Positions 59,932-64,000 of a DNA stretch of 64,000 nucleotides are shown piece after piece. Positions within the stretch are counted from its first letter, which is position 1; every line of letters begins with the position of its first letter. The DNA comes from Mytilus galloprovincialis (Eukaryota; Mollusca; Bivalvia; Mytilida; Mytilidae): positions 32,798,958 to 32,862,957 of the forward strand of contig NC_134842.1 in the NCBI RefSeq assembly GCF_965363235.1. Reading direction: 5' to 3'. The translations under genes were made by a program, and so were the position numbers. A model generated the notes under the pieces. That model saw only the letters and a program-made list of their open reading frames with translations, was not told where the DNA came from and did no database searches.

Positions 59932-62112
59932 GTAAGCTTTACACTGAAAAGCAAGTTCATTGTTTACATTTGATCCTGACAAGGTCACATAAAAAATTCT
60001 TTTTTACATTTGATTCTGACAAGCATGACAAGGTAAAATAAAAAAAAAAATTCTCAACAAACTTGATCATGTTGATACCTATTTGGAAATCTGATCACTT
60101 GTCCTCTATCATTGTGTAGACGACTTTCAGGACATTTCAGACGATTAATATCGTCTTGGTACCTGTTTTGACGCGGACCAGAAATGACGCACCGATTTAT
60201 TTTTCGGTTTTATATTTCTAAACAAAAGCCGTGACGTCATCAACATTTACCGTACATAACATGTTGGTGAAGGTCATCTGACTACAACAAAGATGCCTTA
60301 AACTCTGCCCAGAAATGTTATTATTACTTAAAATATTAAAGATGATGCAAATTCCGCCATTTTATTAAGGCCAAAAACATTCTACCCTTCCCTGGATGAT
60401 TATCAGTCCTACATCCACTTTGGCCAATAAAAATATGTAACCACATGCTTCCCCATTTTGTGTTTTTGAAATCACATGACTGTCATGTGACATGGTTTTA
60501 CATTTAAGCGGGAATCACAGTAGAACAAATGGTTGTCGCTTATATAATTTTATATGGTTTATCATTTTTTTTTCATTCAATGTATGAGGTAAACATCGAT
60601 ATATGTATTATTGTCATTGTTGTTTTATGAATGCAATTACTTTTTATTTTCAAATATATGGAATATATATATCAATTTCATAAATTTTATACAATTTTAT
60701 GATAAAATTGAAAGAAAAAAAATAATTATAAAATTTTGTTCTATTTGCCCCATGATCATTAGGCCACGGTTTTTTATTTTGTTGGTTTACGGATTTTCCC
60801 CATGAAAAAGTCGGGTCGGTCGGTCGGAAAAAAAAAAAGAAAAAAAAATATTTTTCAAGACAGAAAAATATGCAAAATAAATATATATTTCACCTTTCTA
60901 ATAATATGTTTGTTATGCTATTTTGTCATCATTTCTTAAATTTTAGTTCGATGAAATATTCTTGCTCAGCTGTCATAAATATCGCATGTGACATTGTCTA
61001 ATAATTTCCCGTAAAAAAGGGGTGTGTGCACGGACAAAGACGAAATTAAATCGTCATTTCACAAACAAGAAAAACAAATTCGTGTAGCTCTTAATCAATT
61101 CCAGAAAGCTTGGTGAGTAAAGAAAAAAATGTAAAAAACGTCGTACAAAAATAAGTTTCAACACACGTGTCAAAAACGTAATAGACTCGTCCACTGGAAA
61201 AACGAGAATATCGGGTTAATCTGGTGTCATGCATTCCCGTTTTTTATCCAAATTGACGATATATTTTTTTATTATCTATGAAACAAGAAAATTCTAAATG
61301 ATTTATTGATATTCAGAACTTTAACTTTGTGCCTTCCACCTTTCCACATTTGGACAAGTCTATTTCTATGATATTATGCATCTTACGGACTGATGACAAA
61401 TAAGGGAAACGAACTTACTGTGTAACTGGTTATAAACACAGATTTCGTTCCGCAAAATTACTTGTGCAAACGACATTTCAAGGTCAATTATAATTGATTT
61501 GTCTATTTTTAGAAACGTAAACTGGAAGTTTTATTTTTTCACAACAGAAAGTGTTATCAATTTTGTTAGTGATTAATGCATTTTATTTCATAAAAAAAAG
61601 AAGATTTTAATTATTTTTCAGGGATAATGTATTTGTTAGGGTCGGCGGGAATAAAAAAGCATGAAAAGTCAATTTTATTTTTATTCTAGAAATCGGCAAA
61701 ATCGGGTCGGCGGATCCGTAAACCAACAAATTAAAAAATCCTGGCCTTAAAGTGTATGAAAATTTAAAAAGTTGTAAATAAAATAGAATTTGTTGAACAG
61801 TGTTAACTTTAAAGAATCCAGATTGAAGCAATTTTTCGATTATCAGGCACGAACAAGTGTTTTTTACTGGTTTGTTTACAGTGCGTCATTACTGGTACCC
61901 AACATTTTTTGACAGTCCGTTTGTAATCTTAGCAAACATGATTTGTATTGCTTTTAATATTTCAAATATCTACTATTTAATGATTGAAATATATTAACAA
62001 GTAATCAATCTATTATTCCATTCCGTTTTTCTATTTCTTTTAAATGGTTGATTAAATGCAGAGACAAACACAACCTTAGGTGCGTCATTACTGGTTCCTC
62101 TGGGATACAATT
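59932..62112. other. PPTC7-like intron 1, first part
   Basis: Intronic AT-rich DNA. It contains fragments of a family with 'ttggtttacggat...gggtcgg' (60765-60835 and 61640-61745) but no exon that I can support. Confidence 0.5.
61640..61745 (-). repeat. Dispersed repeat 'ggccaggattttttaatttg', copy 1
   Basis: On the minus strand it is about 97% identical by eye to 63292-63380. Shared phrases include 'ttggtttacggatccgc.gacccg' and 'ataaaattgacttttcatgc'. A more diverged relative lies at 60765-60835. Confidence 0.75.
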
Positions 62113-62577
62113 AAGGCCAAGAAAAAAAAGATCAATGTTTCCGGTAACCCGACCGACCCTGTTTTTTAGCCCCGACCCTAACTTTTTTATTGGATCTTCA
62201 AACAAAAAAAAAAAAAAATTGTATCAACCGACCCCGTTTTTGACACAGGCTTCTGATAGATGACATAATATTTTTTCTCTCTTGCTTCTACTTGCATAGA
62301 AAGCCAGTAAAACATTTTATTAATGTCAAAAGGTATTCCAAATAGGTTAAAATCCAAGAAATTTGCACAGCAGGTGCTTCAAAAACATTGCAAATGGCAC
62401 ACTTCCGGTTTTTGAAACTAATTACGGATCCGGACTTGGAAAAACCATGATAATTTTCCGGATTTCATTTACGATGTCAAAAAAAAAAAAAAAAAAAAAA
62501 AAAAAAGAATTCCGACCTACCGACCCTATTTTTCAAAATGATGTTACCGGAAACACATATCTTTTTTTTTTAGGCCA
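62113..62577. mobile_element. TIR-type element, about 465 bp
   Basis: The left end (ggccaAGAAAAAAAAGATcaaTGTTTCCGGTAAC) and right end are imperfect inverted repeats of about 35 bp; 'ccgac' blocks follow just inside both ends. A 30-base A tract lies at about 62477-62506. In the PPTC7-like intron. Confidence 0.55.
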
Positions 62578-63291
62578 TATTAAATATTTTTCCTTGTATC
62601 TCTTGTATACATCCCATAATGATTGATTTATTATTCATGTTAACTGTTTTGCCTTGAAATTTGTATAAACGTATGCCATATAAAGCCTAGAAAAATTAAA
62701 CGCGGCAAAAAAAAGAAAGTATTGAAATTAATTCCATGCATTAAAATTCTCTGATGTCATTTTAATGGAACATGGGCATAACTCTCTTTGTCGAATGAAT
62801 TGTGAAAATCAGCATGAAATAGGCAATGGTTTTGAAATTTCTCTGCCGTATGCTTTGACATGTTCTACATTCTGGTTAAATTATATATGATCCCTCACTC
62901 AGGAGGATAAACTTGAGGATCACAGATTAGGAATAGCCATAATCCGATGGATAGGTCAACGAATCACGTCATAAGATTAAATACGTCATTAATGTGTCAT
63001 GCACTTTTTTCATAGTTTGTAATCCATTCTTTGTAAACATGGTAAAGGTATTTGAATAACTTTTATCTTCTATATTTTATGTATGTACAATTTTATTGTA
63101 TTATATTCTTACAATTTTTGCAAAGTAAACGCTTAAAATCTATAGCCAGTTTAGGAAAGTAAGTCTAGAATACATATAAGTTATATACTAAATGGCCTAC
63201 TGCAATAGTGTCGGGAACAACGAGTGGATTTGAGACTCTATACATGTAGTTCTAGATATTATATTATTCATATTTATAAAGGCATCCATAG

Positions 63292-63386
63292 GCCAGGATT
63301 TTTTAATTTGTTGGTTTACGGATCCGCTGACCCGATTTTGCCGATTTCCAGAATAAAAATAAAATTGACTTTTCATGCATTTTTAG
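63292..63386 (+). repeat. Dispersed repeat 'ggccaggattttttaatttg', copy 2, cut by an insertion
   Basis: Forward copy of 61640-61745. The match stops at 'cttttcatgc', where the next element begins (about 63387). Confidence 0.7.
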
Positions 63387-64000
63387 CTCACCTGGCCCGA
63401 AGGGCCAAGTGAGCTTTTCCCATCACTTGGCGTCCGTCGTCGTCCGTCGTCTGTCGTCCGTCGTCCGTCGTCGTTAACTTTTACAAAAATCTTCTCCTCT
63501 GAAACTACTGGGCCAAATTAAACCAAACTTGGCCACAATCATCATTGGGGTATCTAGTTTAAAAAATGTGTGGCGTGACCCGGCCAACCAACCAAGATGG
63601 CCGCCATGGCTAAAAATAGAACATAGGGGTAAAATGCAGTTTTTGGCTTATAACATAAAAACCGAAGCATTTAGAGCAAATCTGACATGGGGTAAAATTG
63701 TTTATCAGGTCAAGATCTATCAGCCCTCAAATTTTCAGATGAATCTGACAACCCGTTATTGGGTTGCTGCCCCTGAACTGGTAATTTTAGGGAATTTTTG
63801 CTGTTTTTGGCTATTATCTTGAATATTATTATAAATAGAGATAAACTGTAAACAGCAATAATGTTCAGCAAAGTAAGATTTACAAATAAGTCAACATGAC
63901 CAAAATGGTCAGTTGACCCCTTTAGGAGTTATTGACCTTTATAGTCAATTTTTAACCATTTTTCGTAAATCTTAGTAATCTTTTAGAAAAATCTTCTCCT
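63387..64000 (-). mobile_element. Hairpin/microsatellite/core element, runs off the right edge
   Basis: It begins with a 31-bp hairpin of imperfect palindrome type (AGCTCACCTGGCCC / GGGCCAAGTGAGCT). A (CGTCGTC)n tract follows at 63430-63475, then core repeats with 'aaaaatcttctcct' at 63486 and again at 63987. The same layout, reversed, occurs at 19515-20373 and 25845-26300. ORF 63529-63822 is a repeat translation. Confidence 0.7.

Noticed and set aside
63529..63822. 97-codon ORF at the right edge
   Set aside because: It lies within the core of the hairpin/microsatellite element and follows its repeat structure.

Overview
The window looks like AT-rich nuclear DNA from a bivalve mollusc, most likely a mussel (Mytilidae). 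Short exons are split by long introns with GT..AG borders. The genes are animal families, and the space between them is packed with small transposon and satellite-type repeats of kinds seen in bivalves. No prokaryotic operon, CRISPR array or viral genome is present. The species assignment is inference from repeat character and gene families, not from a search.

Five host loci can be supported. (1) Plus strand, 3290-8245: the last three exons of a lysine- and acid-rich nuclear-type protein that I do not recognise; it runs off the left edge. (2) Minus strand, 35833-17476: a complete ten-exon gene for a telomere repeat-binding factor (TRF/TERF type). It has an N-terminal TRFH dimerisation domain and a C-terminal telobox Myb domain. 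The ten exons join in one frame of 1251 nt (416 aa). (3) Plus strand, 29926-31282: a possible two-exon gene for a 59-aa protein, nested in TRF intron 3 on the opposite strand, behind a promoter-like ETS/YY1 pair. (4) Minus strand, 51169-49875: a two-exon TMEM35/NACHO-like (DoxX-type) membrane protein of 142 aa. (5) Plus strand, from 59706: the first coding exon of a PPTC7-like mitochondrial PP2C phosphatase, with two upstream uORFs and an overlapping E-box/CRE; the rest lies beyond the right edge.

The middle (about 36.8-45.2 kb) is dominated by a minus-strand CR1-type LINE. It has an intact 877-aa PHD-finger ORF1 and an endonuclease/reverse transcriptase ORF2 broken by several frameshifts. 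Three 63-bp spaced repeats lie upstream, and further upstream is a separate 253-aa SGNH/esterase-like ORF that may belong to the same element. A second, 5'-truncated LINE end with a (GTATTT)n tail lies at 58.8-59.45 kb. A tRNA-derived SINE and a reversed partial copy sit in TRF intron 1.

The DNA-transposon layer is rich. It includes a 1285-bp hAT-type MITE with a perfect 8-bp target duplication, a 671-bp piggyBac-type MITE at TTAA, and a pair of near-identical 1.26-kb elements in inverted orientation 8 kb apart. It also includes a 141-bp foldback with a perfect 9-bp target duplication, a 0.8-kb element built from about 30 ACGGA/TCCGT motifs, and several small TIR elements. Several repeat families share a design of tandem core units, a GGAC/GTC-type microsatellite and a GC-rich hairpin end. 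A 52-bp minisatellite at 24451-24755 has amplified the 3' end of TRF exon 4 together with its splice donor. Most of 8.2-16 kb, 52-58 kb and 60-63 kb is intronic or intergenic sequence with no gene that I can support.
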